This document shows positions 45,798-55,720 of a DNA stretch of 64,000 bases, piece after piece. A model generated the notes under the pieces. That model had not been told where the DNA came from. It saw only the letters and a program-made list of their open reading frames with translations, and ran no database searches. A program made the translations under genes and the position numbers. Source of the DNA: Dastarcus helophoroides (lineage: Eukaryota > Arthropoda > Insecta > Coleoptera > Bothrideridae); contig CM053336.1 in the NCBI GenBank assembly GCA_028583605.1, positions 29,514,137 to 29,578,136 of the forward strand. Reading direction: 5' to 3'. Each line of letters opens with the position of its first letter. Position 1 is the stretch's first letter.

Positions 45798-45956
45798 GCC
45801 TGGAACCAAGAAAAATTAAAAAGCACATTAACACTAGAATGTTTTTCTTACACAGGTTTGGTATATCTTGACGAGATCTAATAAGATGGAAGTCAGACAA
45901 ACACAAGAATTTTTGCAAGATAACCAAGGACCAGTCCGTTCTACCAAAAAAAAACC
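45798..45956 (+). mobile_element. FB1 outer ends flanking a degraded hammerhead remnant
   Basis: CCTGGAACCAAGAAAAATTA (45798) and GATAACCAAGGACCAGTCC with GTTCTACC plus an A-run (45920-45956) are the FB1 inner and outer parts. Between them, around 45855-45890, lies GGTTTGGTATATC followed by TTGACGAGATCTAATAAGAT. This is the retrozyme hammerhead with the core C changed, stem II GATCT/AGAT(G) kept and GAAA reduced to GGAA. It looks like a mosaic of two ribozyme-bearing families. Confidence 0.5.
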
Positions 45957-46539
45957 TTATGTTGAGCAAAAGATGAATTTCGAGGAATACAAATAAAATG
46001 TCTAAAAAGTAAAATGAATTATAAGAGAAAAAGTTATTACGAGAAAAAGAAGGAAATTTCAAGGATAAAATGGAAATCTAGTAGATATTCAAAATATCTC
46101 AGTCTTCAAATTTGTTAAATTTTCCGGTTGAATATTTATTTTTTCTTGACTGCTTAAGTCAGAATATCCAATATTGAGATAAATGTCAACATTTTGAGAA
46201 ACAAATTGTATTTTCAGAAAATTGGTTTTAAAAAAATTTCGAGAACTTGTAATTTACAAAAAAAAGTTTCTAAAATTTTTAATTAAAATCAGAATTTCCA
46301 AAAAAATTTTTTTAACGTTTTCACTTTTTTATGAAAGGATCGTCAAAATTTTGAGGAAAAGACAAATTTTGATAAACACTTCGAAATTTGTAGAAATTCA
46401 GATTTTAAAAAAGTGGAAATTTCCAAAATTGTCGAATTTTGAAAAATGGAAATTTTGAAGAAACAAAAAACGAAAAATGTTGAGATAAAAATTTAACATT
46501 TTAAAAAGATTAGATTTTGATTAAAACAGGTCAAATTTT

Positions 46540-46773
46540 AGTTTAGCGGATTAGTCGGCGAATTGGATATGGCACATGTCAAATCAGCGAAATTAACTTT
46601 GCGTTAATGGACAGGACCGAACCACAGACTAATTGGCAGACTTTACCTTGCGCAGATTAAATATGTCAGTTAGAGACTGTTAAAAGATCTCAATTCCGTC
46701 TGAGTTTGACATCTTTCACTAAATATTTCGCAGGACGAGTATAATTTGTACCAAAGTGACGAATATTAACCCA
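46540..46773. other. Unique island, nothing recognised
   Basis: This non-repetitive DNA of moderate GC content lies between degenerate-repeat blocks and ends at the hAT-like terminus. No exon was identified. Confidence 0.4.
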
Positions 46774-46870
46774 CTAACGCAGGGGTCGGCAAACTTTTAA
46801 ACCGAAAGAGCCAACCGCAATAAAAAAAATTGATTTCGTGAATTTCAAAGAGCCACAGATTTTTATTTCT
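46774..46870 (+). mobile_element. hAT-like terminal fragment, CAGGGGTCGGCAAAC type
   Basis: CAGGGGTCGGCAAACTTTT followed by AAAGAGCC, and later CAAAGAGCCACAGA, is the classic terminus of Charlie-type hAT elements. The inverted partner GTTTGCCGACCCCTG was not found nearby, so the element is truncated or interrupted. Confidence 0.65.
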
Positions 46871-46979
46871 GATTTTTCATTTTATTTTAAAATTAAATCA
46901 CATAAATCAGACAAAGTATGGGACAGAGAGAGACCCCTCTGACTCATGTAGTAAACCAAAATATTTTCAGCACAAAAGA

Positions 46980-48290
46980 CATTTTAATTTTTAAAATTTA
47001 GACCTGTAGTTCAAAATTTGCCCATTTTTCGCAATTTCAACTTTTTTGTCTCTTCTCTATATCAGTCTTTTTTTATAATATCTATTTTGGTCCTAAAAGG
47101 CGATTACCCCAATCTCCCTTTCTTCTCAAACCTCAACAATTTGTGAAAATGTTTACTTTTTCTAATTGGACTTACTGGAAGATTTGACTTATTTCTCACT
47201 AATTCATCTTTTGTCTACTTTTTAATAAAAAAAGTAAAAATTTGAAGTAATTGGAGATGTTAAATAAAATAGTTTATAAAGATTTCGACCTTTTCAAGAT
47301 TTTCATTTTACGAAATTTCTCAAGCTTCACTTTTTCCAAAATTACATTTTTTCGACTTTGTTCTCAATTGCAGCTATTTCCTGTAACATTCGACATTCTT
47401 TTTAAAATTCATCCTTTTACCAAATTTCGGTATTTTTCCCAAAATTAACTTTTACTAAATACTTAAACTTTTATTTACTTTCTACAAATTTGGACTTGTT
47501 TCACAAAATTCGGTTTTTTTTCTAAATTTCGACTTTAAAATTAGACATTTATCGTTTCTAAGGTGCGAGTTTTTCGACCAAATTCCTCAATATTTGACTT
47601 TGACTTAATCTCAAAATGTATTTTTTTGCTTCTTAAAATTTGACCTTTCTTTAAAGTTCAGCATTTTTCTTGAATCTGAAATTTGTGTCAATATTGTGCA
47701 TTCTTTTGAAATTATTTTACCAATTCTATCAAAATTCGAATTTATCTGAACATTTGCAGCTTTTTTTTTAAATCGTCTTGTTCTCGAAATTTCAAACTTC
47801 TTCTCAAAATTTAAATTTCTCTGGAAAATTGCAATATTGTTGTCGAAATTTCGATCTTTTCCTTGAAATTTTTCCTAACATTTGACTTTTTTCTTCTTCT
47901 ATGAAAAACTACCGACTTCTTTAAAGCTCGACAATTTTTTTAAAGGTTTCAGTTTATTTTTACAACTACTCTTTTTGATATTTTACAATTTCTTAAAAAA
48001 TTCAAATTTGTCTAAAAATGTTAGATTTTTAATTTGTTTTGGGTTTCATTCTATTGTCGAAATTTGACGTTTTTATTTCTAAAACTTTACCCTTTTTTAA
48101 GAACTTTTGATAAATTCATTTTGTTGAAATCTCTTTCTTTTTCTTAATTTTTTCGAAATCTTTTCCTTTTTTCAATTTTTTCGAAGTCTCTTTTTTTTCC
48201 CAATTTTTTTGGAAATCTTTTCGTTTTTCCCAAAATTCGGCTTTTTCTGAGCTTTTATTTCGAACTTTGATATTTGACGTTTCTGTAAAT
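46980..48290 (-). repeat. Degenerate GTCGAAATTT repeat, T-rich orientation
   Basis: AAATTTCGACTTTT-like phrases recur throughout in the T-rich orientation, opposite to the blocks at 43-46 kb and 49.8-51.8 kb. The block at 48120-48240 is a cleaner tandem of about 35 bp (AATTTTTTCGAAATCTTTTC type). No gene is supported. Confidence 0.65.
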
Positions 48291-48435
48291 TTACAACGAC
48301 AAAGGATAAATTCTAAATTATTTAAATAATTAAAAATATATTTATTTTAGGTTCGCATTGATGAGATTTATTATTGTGTTTATTATAATACTAGCTGCTA
48401 CCCGCGGTTTCGTTCGCTGGAATTAAATAACTATT

Positions 48436-48448
48436 TTTCTAGAAAATG
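48436..48448 (+). repeat. Left target-site duplication of the retrozyme-like insertion
   Basis: TTTCTAGAAAATG, repeated at 49469-49481 on the other side. The last ATG is also compatible with the unit (…TATGCAAG), so the boundary is uncertain by up to three bases. Confidence 0.85.
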
Positions 48449-48648
48449 CAAGAAGAATGCAACCTAGACTACAAATTCATGCAGCCCTCCAGGCGTGTAT
48501 AGTGAATCATAGGTAGCCGAACTACCAACAGTTGAAACACTGCGCCACCTAGCGAAGCGGTTGCTCTCTAGGAGAGTTCCCAGAAGACAAGGATTCTATA
48601 ATGCACAGACCAATAGGTTTGAACATTTATTAGATTCGAAGTTTGGAA

Positions 48649-48691
48649 ACCAAATACCGGTTTCGATCTTGTTAGATCTCGTCAGTTTGGT
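48649..48691 (-). ncRNA. Type I hammerhead ribozyme, retrozyme copy 1
   Basis: Read on the minus strand: helix I ACCAAA (48691-48686), core CTGACGA (48685-48679), helix II GATCT-AACA-AGATC, GAAA (48664-48661), self-complementary helix III ACCGGT, H17 = A, cleavage between 48655 and 48654, then helix I TTTGGT. All invariant core positions (C3 U4 G5 A6 G8 A9, G12 A13 A14, A15.1-U16.1) and the G10.1-C11.1 pair are present. Confidence 0.9.
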
Positions 48692-48994
48692 ATATCCAAC
48701 TCGAATGCTAATAAATGTTCCGACAAGTAAGTACTAAAACAATCACACGCGTCGAGCGAGTGACTCTTTAGTACTACCACCTATTGGTCCATAGAGAAAC
48801 TATGGCCATCGCCAACAATGTCGTATGCAAGAAGAATGCAACCTAGACTACAAATTCATGCAGCCCTCCAGGCGTGTATAGTGAATCATAGGTAGCCGAA
48901 CTACCAACAGTTGAAACACTGCGCCACCTAGCGAAGCGGTTGCTTGTTTTAGTACTTACTTGTCGGAACATTTATTAGCATTCGAGTTGGATAT

Positions 48995-49037
48995 ACCAAA
49001 CTGACGAGATCTAACAAGATCGAAACCGGTATTTGGT
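48995..49037 (+). ncRNA. Type I hammerhead ribozyme, retrozyme copy 2
   Basis: Helix I ACCAAA (48995-49000), core CTGACGA (49001-49007), helix II GATCT-AACA-AGATC (49008-49021), GAAA (49022-49025), helix III A-CCGG-T, cleavage predicted after A49031, helix I TTTGGT (49032-49037). Identical to the next copy 377 bp downstream, so co-transcription would release a 377-nt monomer. Confidence 0.92.
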
Positions 49038-49371
49038 TTCCAAACTTCGAATCTAATAAATGTTCAAACCTATTGGTCTGTGCATTATAGAATCCTTGTC
49101 TTCTGGGAACTCTCCTAGAGAGCAACCGCTTCGCTAGGTGGCAGTGTTTCAACTGTTGGTAGTTCAGCTACCTATGATTCACTATACACGCCTGGAGGGC
49201 TGCATGAATTTGTAGTCTAGGTTGCATTCTTCTTGCATACGACATTGTTGGCGATGGCCATAGTTTCGCTATGGACCAATAGGTGGTAGTACTAAAGAGT
49301 CACTCGCTCGACGCGTGTGATTGTTTTAGTACTTACTTGTCGGAACATTTATTAGCATTCGAGTTGGATAT

Positions 49372-49414
49372 ACCAAACTGACGAGATCTAACAAGATCGA
49401 AACCGGTATTTGGT
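49372..49414 (+). ncRNA. Type I hammerhead ribozyme, retrozyme copy 3
   Basis: The motif is the same as at 48995-49037: ACCAAA, CTGACGA (49378-49384), GATCT-AACA-AGATC (49385-49398), GAAA (49399-49402), CCGG, cleavage after A49408, TTTGGT (49409-49414). Confidence 0.92.
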
Positions 49415-49468
49415 TTCCAAACTTCGAATCTAATAAATGTTCAAACCTATTGGTCTGTGCATTATAGA

Positions 49469-49481
49469 TTTCTAGAAAATG
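49469..49481 (+). repeat. Right target-site duplication of the retrozyme-like insertion
   Basis: TTTCTAGAAAATG, identical to 48436-48448. After it the paralogous sequence resumes (TTAACAATTTAC, compared with GTAACATTTTAC at 34.6 kb). Confidence 0.85.
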
Positions 49482-49769
49482 TTAACAATTTACTTTTTCG
49501 AGGTTGGACTTTCTTAAAAAAAACTTTCCATGTTAAGCATTGCCAATTTCCAGGTGCAGTTATTAATTGAATCTGCTAACCAGGTTTAGGTTTCTATATT
49601 CAGAGATTTAGGTTATTTATTGGTCCCTTAATAGTTAACTACATGGACGTAGGCAGGATTTCTTTCAGGGGGAGGCAATAACAATTCTAAAAAAATTCAT
49701 GGACAAAAAAAAGGAAACCTTCCGGCTGAGTAATAATGTACATATATTTTCACTATCGAATTTTCACAG

Positions 49770-51870
49770 TTAAAGTCCAAATTTCGAAAAAGGGCGAAAC
49801 TTCAAGAGAGCTTAAAGAAAATTTTAAGAAATGTTAACATTACGAAAAAGTGAAAATTTCAAAAAAAAGGAAATTTCCAAACTTCGACTCTTACGAAAAA
49901 AAATGACAATTTCCATAGTAAAGTCAAATTTAAATAAAAAAATAAGACAACGTTTAAAAATATTTCTCTCAGAATTTTTATTTTATTTAAATATTAACAT
50001 ATTCTTGAAAGTTCTCAAAATTTCCTTAAGAATATTGTTCTCAGACTTAGTTTCTATTAAAATTTTGATCCAATTTTAAAAAAATAAACGAATTTTGTTA
50101 AAAGTCGAAATTTAAAAAAAAATCAATTTTAAATGAAAATGTCCAGAAACAGAATATATCGAATTTTGAGATAAAAGTCAAAATTTGCAGAATAAATGAA
50201 TTTCGAACGATAATTTGAAATCACTTGGGAATTAAAATTAAAAAAAGAATTAGAGAAAAAAACAGATAATTAACAAAACGTGCTTCGAAAAAAATCACGA
50301 TTTTTGAAAAATACGTACAATTTAAAAAAATTATGAGAAAAAGATCGCATTTTCTAGGAAATAATTTAACTTTCCAAGAGAAAATCCAATTTTAGGATCA
50401 ACATTGGAATTTTGAAAATAAATCAGTAATTTCGAAAAAGACAAATTTCGAGGACAAAAATTTGGAAAAGTCGTAGTTTTCAGTAAATGATATTAAAAAT
50501 AAAAACCTAACCTTCACAGAAGCTCGAAAAATGTCCAAAATTGAAAAAAAGTTAAAATTTTTTGGTCCAAATTTTTGACAAAGTCGAATTTTGAGAAAAA
50601 AAAATCGCAATTTCCAAAAACACTGTTCTCGAAATTTAAAATTCAGTAAAGACGTTGAATTTATAGAAATAGTTTTCTCTAAATCCTCAAAAATATTTCT
50701 CTGAATATTTTCACTAAGATTCCGATCTAATTTAGAAAGAAAACCTTTTCAGAACCTTAAAGCATCACATTTTGAGATAAAAGTGGAAATTTTTTGAAAA
50801 AGATAAATATTAAGAAAAATTACAGTATTTTGAAATAAATAAACGATTTTTGTAATAAAAGTTCAAAATTAAAATTTTACAATCATTTCGAAAAAGTCGA
50901 ATTCTGAGGAAAAATCAAATTTAAGGAAAAAACTATTCTAAGAGGAAAAGTAAAAATTTTGAGAAAAAATATGAATTTACCAAGAAAATATTAAATATCA
51001 GATATTGAGATAAAATTCAGAATTTCATGAAAAAGAAACCAGTCAAAATTTCGAAAAAAACAGATTCTAAATTTTCAAAAAAAAACCAAATGTTCAGAAA
51101 ATTATCAAAATCTGAAAAAAAAACCGACATTTCGAGAAAACTTCGAAAAGGACAAAAAATTTAAAATGTTTCAGAGAATGTCTAATTTTAAGAAAAAAAT
51201 GGAATTTTTGAAAAAATAATCTCTGAGAAAAAGACGAAATTAGGAGAAAATGATCGAAATTCTGCGAAAAAGATCTAAATTTTGAGAAAAAGCCTTTAAT
51301 ATTTAAGTGAAACTTTGAAATTTTCCAGAAAGAATCAGATTTTCTCAAAATTAAGAAACAAAAAATTTAAAAAAAAAATAAATTTTAAGAAAAAAAAATA
51401 GAATTTCCTAGGTGAATATTTATTTTCTCCTAACTATTCGACTCAGAGAAAGACAAGCGCCCTACCCTGTTTCATGTGGCGTCAGAAAATGTCCAATATA
51501 GTGATACACACACAATTCAAATTGAAATTTCCAGAAAGTGTTTTCGCAATTTACTTACAAAAATTTTTAAAAAATATACTTTTTTTTATCAGAAGATCGA
51601 CCAAATTGCGAGGACAAGGCAAATTTTAATAAATAAGCTGAAGTTTGCAGAATTATGGCCGAAATTTTCAGTAAAAGTCGAATTTCCAGAAATGGTGAAA
51701 GTTTGGAAAAAAACGACAAACTTTAAAAAAAAATTTGAAATCTTGATAGTCATGTTTGCTAAAACAAGTGAAATTTTATGAATAATTCAAAATTTCAAAA
51801 AAGGACAAATTTTGTAAAAATATACGAAATTTGGAAACAGGCCAAATTTTGAAAAAAATATTTCAAGGAA
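49770..51870 (+). repeat. Degenerate GTCGAAATTT repeat, A-rich orientation
   Basis: This block aligns with the same repeat block in copy I (34.9-36.3 kb), including local landmarks such as AACAGAATATATCGAATTTT and TTTGAGATAAAAGTGGAAAT. It was therefore already present before the segment duplicated. No gene is supported. Confidence 0.6.
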
Positions 51871-52310
51871 AGAATGCATTTTGAAGCTGGAAAGAAAATT
51901 TTTGATCCCCTAGTTGAATAGATAAATTTTCGATTTGTTGCATGAATTGGAGGGGGCAAGCGCCCTACCCTGCTCTATTCTGACTAAGCCCTATGATTAA
52001 CTAGGATAGGTAACAGAAATAAAACTATGTAATTAACTATCCAACATTACAAACAATTTATGCAATTTAATGGTTTGTTAAATTGAGAGTTCGATTTGTT
52101 TTGTTTTACATATAAACTCGATAACATCACAAACATTATTATATTTCTGCTAGCTGCTCAGCCAAACCAAAAAAAAGGAGGCCTCACAAAAAAATCTAAT
52201 CGGGCCCCGCACTCATTAAATCTGGGCCTGCCTTTAATTCTGCTTTTTAAAATTTCCAGAAAGTTGGAGTTTTGGTAGATTTTAATACATTTCATAAAAA
52301 ACAAACTTAC

Positions 52311-52546
52311 ACTGAGATTTATGAACAGCTAAAATGAAAAGTAGCTGCTCAAAACAGACCAAAAGGACATATCATCCAGCAAAAATCATAACTTCCATTT
52401 CTGGAGCTAGGCTTGCCATGTCCAACGTATTTATCAGATTTGCTCCTCTCCCTTTCATCTCTTTAATTCATTCTCTGATAATTAATATGGGATATCCTCC
52501 ATCGATATCACTTGGCCCAAATACTGGTATGACAATTTTCTTGGTC
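52311..52546 (-). pseudogene. Exon-like block, sub-type A, second copy
   Basis: The acceptor (GATTGATTTTAG) and donor (AGT|GTAAGTTTG) are conserved with the 36.8-kb copy. The block is 236 bp instead of 252 because of deletions, including one near the middle. After allowing for a one-base insertion near the start the peptide begins DQE-IVIPVFGPSDIDGGYP and shares the in-frame TGA with the other copy. It is not intact. Confidence 0.45.
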
Positions 52547-53438
52547 CTAAAATCAATCAAAATTTTTAAATGAGGGAATTCAAAAGTATCTAGAAGGTTG
52601 AGTGAGCGGAGAATACATAATTGCTTAAACTATGTAATAGTTTTTTGCCCCCAAATTCACCTTTTCATGGATAAATTACACATTTTTAAAAACAAGGGAC
52701 TGAAAAACGCCAGAACATGGAGCCTAAAATACACCTATTTGCAAGGCAAATACAACTTTGTGCAAATTAAAAATGGAGGCAAAACAAACCAGCTGTTACA
52801 TGTAATACAAATATTTAATATTTATAAAATCTACAAATTTGCTCGAACTTTTCCAGAAATTACGAAATAAAACTTTCTTTGTTAATAAACTTGCCCTTAG
52901 TTCCTTTTTTTTAATTTTTCCAAAATTAAAATTTTGAAATCGTACTTTCAGTATTTATGTATTTAAATCCAAATGTTGAGCTTCTTAACGAGAAATGTCA
53001 ATTTAAAAGATATCAATTCTTTTCAAAGTTTCAAGCTCTAATTTCAATACTTTTGCTTTGATTCAGAATTTCTTCCTTTTCCCAAAAATTTCGAATTTTA
53101 AACGAAAGGTTTAATACTTCTTGCACTTGAGAACTTGATGTCACGCTTCACAATTAGCACTTCTGGTTCTCCTGGTTTTTTGTGGCTTCTCCAATTTCCT
53201 TTTATTGGATATTTCCCATTTCTGGATAAATTTTCTATTGGAAATTTCAGTAGACTGAAACTTCTACATTTTTCTCCAAATTGCGCCTTGAGAAACTCGA
53301 ATCGAGAATCTTTTTGTACACAATATCCACAGAAGTCGGAAGAATAAATCGAAGGATCAAAAATACTTAAAAGTTATTTGAGAAAAAGCTGAAAAAATTC
53401 TTTTGCAATGGCTGATTTTTTAATGAAAAATTTATTAG

Positions 53439-53598
53439 AGTACTTTTTATGAAGAGTTTAATAATGCTATTAATTTTAAATTATCTTCTTACTTAAGTTC
53501 TCAACACAACACATCTGGTCAAGTAGCAGTTACGTGTCTTTTGGTTTTAGGACTTTTTTGTGGTTACTTATTGGGTATTCTCGGAACAATTTCATCAG
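53439..53598 (+). other. Possible exon encoding a membrane segment
   Basis: An AG acceptor (AAATTTATTAG) precedes an open frame that begins STFYEEFNNAINFK and continues to the hydrophobic run VAVTCLLVLGLFCGYLLGIL, then GTISS, and stops at a strong donor CAG|GTAAGA. The 160-bp block could be one transmembrane exon. The polypyrimidine tract is weak and the paralogous copy at 37.18 kb keeps only the last 12-15 bases with a mutated donor. No partner exon was found. It may be coincidence or a pseudogene piece. Confidence 0.3.
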
Positions 53599-53649
53599 GT
53601 AAGAATTATAAATATTGTCATTTACCTGATATAAATGTGAAGTTGATGT

Positions 53650-54115
53650 TGTTGTTTTTTTTTCGGACTTTTTCTTCTTAATAGTCACAGTTTTTGAACT
53701 TGTTTACACATTTAATCCATGATTTTGGAGGTGTTTGTTTAGTTAGAAAATAAAATTTGTTTACATTTCTAACCTTATTTTTCGGCTGTCAACTGTCAAC
53801 CCAAAGTGACATTTGAATGATGCATTTGATCCTATTTCCCATGAGTTCTATTGGTTACGACTGTCAAATGAGTTTCTTCCATAATTCATAATCGTAGGTT
53901 TTAAAACTGCTTACGCATTGAATCTAAAATTCTGGGGGGCTTTAATTAGAAAATACAATTTGTTCATATTTTAACCCAATTTTTAAACTGTCAACTGGAA
54001 AAATAGTTCGAAGTGTCAATTGTCAACCCAAAATGACGTTTGAGTAATGCATTTGATCTATTTCCCACTAGTTCAATCCATTACAATTGCCAAGGTACTT
54101 CACCAAGGGTATAGT
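53650..54115. repeat. Local tandem duplication, two units of about 230 bp
   Basis: CAGTTTTTGAACTTGTTTAC...GTCAACCCAAAGTGACATTT, then GCATTTGATCCTATTTCCCA (53.69-53.86 kb), is repeated as TTTTAAAACTGCTTACGC...GTCAACCCAAAATGACGTTT, then GCATTTGATCTATTTCCCAC (53.89-54.07 kb). A single unit exists at 37.26-37.43 kb, so the tandem duplication is specific to this copy. Confidence 0.75.
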
Positions 54116-54599
54116 CATAAAGAAAGTATAATAGAGGGGAAACAGCAAGATACGCTCATGAATCAAATTATGCGAGCCAGCACCCCATGCGGACGACATC
54201 CAAACTAAAATGTCTGGAGCGGCAAATTCGAACAATTTAGATATTAATTTATTTAATTTTTAAACTTTAACAAAATTTATGGATTGGAAATTAATGCAAA
54301 GAAACAATTCTTCATGGTAGACCCTTATTGACCGGAAATATTATGTTTTTTTTTTCAATTTATTTAACATTTCTTCGGCCCAGTTTGGAAATATTTAAAT
54401 TTTTATGGTTTGTTGACAATTTTCTAAACAATTTTTGAAATGCGACTACGTGATATTTAAATTTATTGAAAACGTCACTTCATGACAGTTTACAAATTAA
54501 GAGGTTAGTTTATTTTACATAGAATAGGAATAATGAAAAATAGGAGACCAAAAATTAAATGTGGAAAAAATAAAAATTTTGTTTTTTTTTTGATAAATT

Positions 54600-54652
54600 A
54601 GAAAAATATAAAAAAAAAAAAATATATATATATATATATATAAAAAAATACA
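54600..54652. repeat. Poly(A)/(AT)n microsatellite
   Basis: An A-run is followed by about ten AT dinucleotides within the left arm of the palindromic element. The right arm has a shorter version, so the microsatellite expanded after the element formed. Confidence 0.85.
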
Positions 54653-54666
54653 TAAAAAAGGTTGTA

Positions 54667-54713
54667 GCACTGGACATCGATGTTTCGCTCTCATTTGAGC
54701 TCGTCAGCAGTGC
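54667..54713 (-). ncRNA. Type I hammerhead ribozyme, left arm
   Basis: Minus strand: helix I GCACTG (54713-54708), core CTGACGA (54707-54701), helix II GCTC-AAATGA-GAGC, GAAA (54686-54683), self-complementary helix III CATCGATG closed by A15.1-U16.1, cleavage after C (between 54673 and 54672), then helix I CAGTGC. All core nucleotides are canonical, with a GUC cleavage triplet. Confidence 0.92.
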
Positions 54714-55006
54714 ATAACATGGAAGGGGAACAATGAGGAAAAAATACTTAAAAATAAAATTTTTTTAAAATATAAAAAAAGAAAAATAAAGAAATTTTAA
54801 CATGAATAGACGTTTCATCATCAATTTACTGTGTAAATTGAAGCCCGATCAAATATTTAAATTTTTAACACAGTAAAAATTTTTAACACAGTAAATTGAT
54901 GATGAAACGTCTATTCATGTTAAAATTTCTTTATTTTTCTTTTTTTATATTTTAAAAAAATTTTATTTTTAAGTATTTCTTCCTCATTGTTCCCCTTCCA
55001 TGTTAT

Positions 55007-55053
55007 GCACTGCTGACGAGCTCAAATGAGAGCGAAACATCGATGTCCAGTGC
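55007..55053 (+). ncRNA. Type I hammerhead ribozyme, right arm
   Basis: Helix I GCACTG (55007-55012), CTGACGA (55013-55019), GCTC-AAATGA-GAGC (55020-55033), GAAA (55034-55037), CATCGATG, U46 C47, cleavage after 55047, CAGTGC (55048-55053). It mirrors the left-arm ribozyme exactly. Confidence 0.92.
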
Positions 55054-55352
55054 TACAACCTTTTTTATGTATTTTTTTATATTTTTCTAATTTATCAAAA
55101 AAAACAAAATTTTTATTTTTTCCACATCTAATTTTTGGTCTCCTATTTTTCATTATTCCTATTCTATGTAAAATAAACTAACCTCTTAATTTGTAAACTG
55201 TCATGAAGTGACGTTTTCAATAATATTAAATATCACGTAGTCGCATTTCAAAAATTGTTTAGAAAATTGTCAACAAACCATAAAAATTTAAATATTTCCA
55301 AACTGGGCCGAAGAAATGTTAAATAAATTGAAAAAAAAAAGCAAAGAAACAA

Positions 55353-55720
55353 ATTGTAAAAAATATAATTTATTTTCAAAAATATAAATAGCACTTACTA
55401 ATGGATTTACACATCAAAGTAATAATTTTGTTACATATAATTATGAGTGGTACATACGGAAATAATATTGAAACAGATAATCTAAACAGTTAACATTATT
55501 AGAAAATGTAATCTTTTTGCGGTCAAATTTGAAATGACTAAGAGTATATTAAACGAATGTAAAAAGTTTTACTAAATGAATGTAGCATTTGAGTAAGAGC
55601 GTACAGCAAGCGAACAACTTAAAATAATACAAGTTTAGTAAAAGTGCTTTTTTCACGAGTTTTTTTATATTTATATTATTTTTTGGTACTTTCCTGACAG
55701 TTATAAATAAATAATTTTAC
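55353..55720. other. AT-rich sequence; part shared with 8.4-8.56 kb
   Basis: Positions 55575-55715 match 8396-8560 (TTTAGTAAAAGTGCTTTTTT, TCACGAGTTTTTTTATA, AGTTATAAATAAATAATTTT). No gene is recognised between the palindromic element and the MITE. Confidence 0.45.

Larger units (their letters stand above)
48449..49468. mobile_element. Retrozyme-like insertion: head-to-head copies of a 377-379-bp hammerhead unit
   Basis: The insertion is exactly 1,020 bp and is flanked by the 13-bp direct repeat TTTCTAGAAAATG (48436-48448 and 49469-49481). The homologous site at 34.6 kb is empty (TTTTTCTAGAAAATGGTAAC). Inside, one unit starts at 48449 and restarts at 48827 (379 bp). At 48944/48945 orientation flips, and about 1.4 units follow in reverse. 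Copies differ at only a few bases, so it is young. Three type I hammerheads are present, one on the minus and two on the plus strand. Nothing in it codes for protein; short frames are by-products. Short hammerhead-bearing repeats with target duplications match the retrozyme concept, which is thought to rely on Penelope-like or other retroelement enzymes. The inverted arrangement is unusual. Confidence 0.88.
48300..54115. repeat. Paralogous segment, copy II (matches 34.44-37.5 kb)
   Basis: Shared landmarks in order: TTATTATTGTGTTTATTATAA; CTACCCGCGGTTTCGTTC (CCCGTGGCTTCGTCC at 34.56 kb); TTTCTAGAAAATG; CAGGTGCAGTTATTAATTG; CCTTCCGGCTGAGTAATAAT; the GTCGAAATTT block; GAAGCTGGAAAGAAAATTTT; the exon-like block at 52311-52546; and GTCAACCCAAAGTGACATTT. 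The retrozyme at 48449-49468 and about 0.9 kb at 52.69-53.58 kb are extra in this copy. Confidence 0.8.
54308..55340. mobile_element. Palindromic hammerhead element (inverted dimer) with 12-bp direct repeats
   Basis: The insertion is 1,033 bp and flanked by GCAAAGAAACAA at 54296-54307 and 55341-55352. Its arms (about 54343-54840 and 54886-55340) are near-perfect reverse complements around a small centre containing two copies of TTTTTAACACAGTAAA. Each arm carries an intact hammerhead, pointing outward from the centre. The left end keeps a terminal motif (TTCTTCATGGTAGACCC, TTATTGACCGGAAATATTATG) that the right end lacks. The right end stops in a 10-A run instead. Variable target duplications, an A-tract and one truncated end suggest retrotransposition and not cut-and-paste. 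It has no coding capacity. Relatives lie at 27386-27736, 27940-28105 and 28579-28790. Confidence 0.85.
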
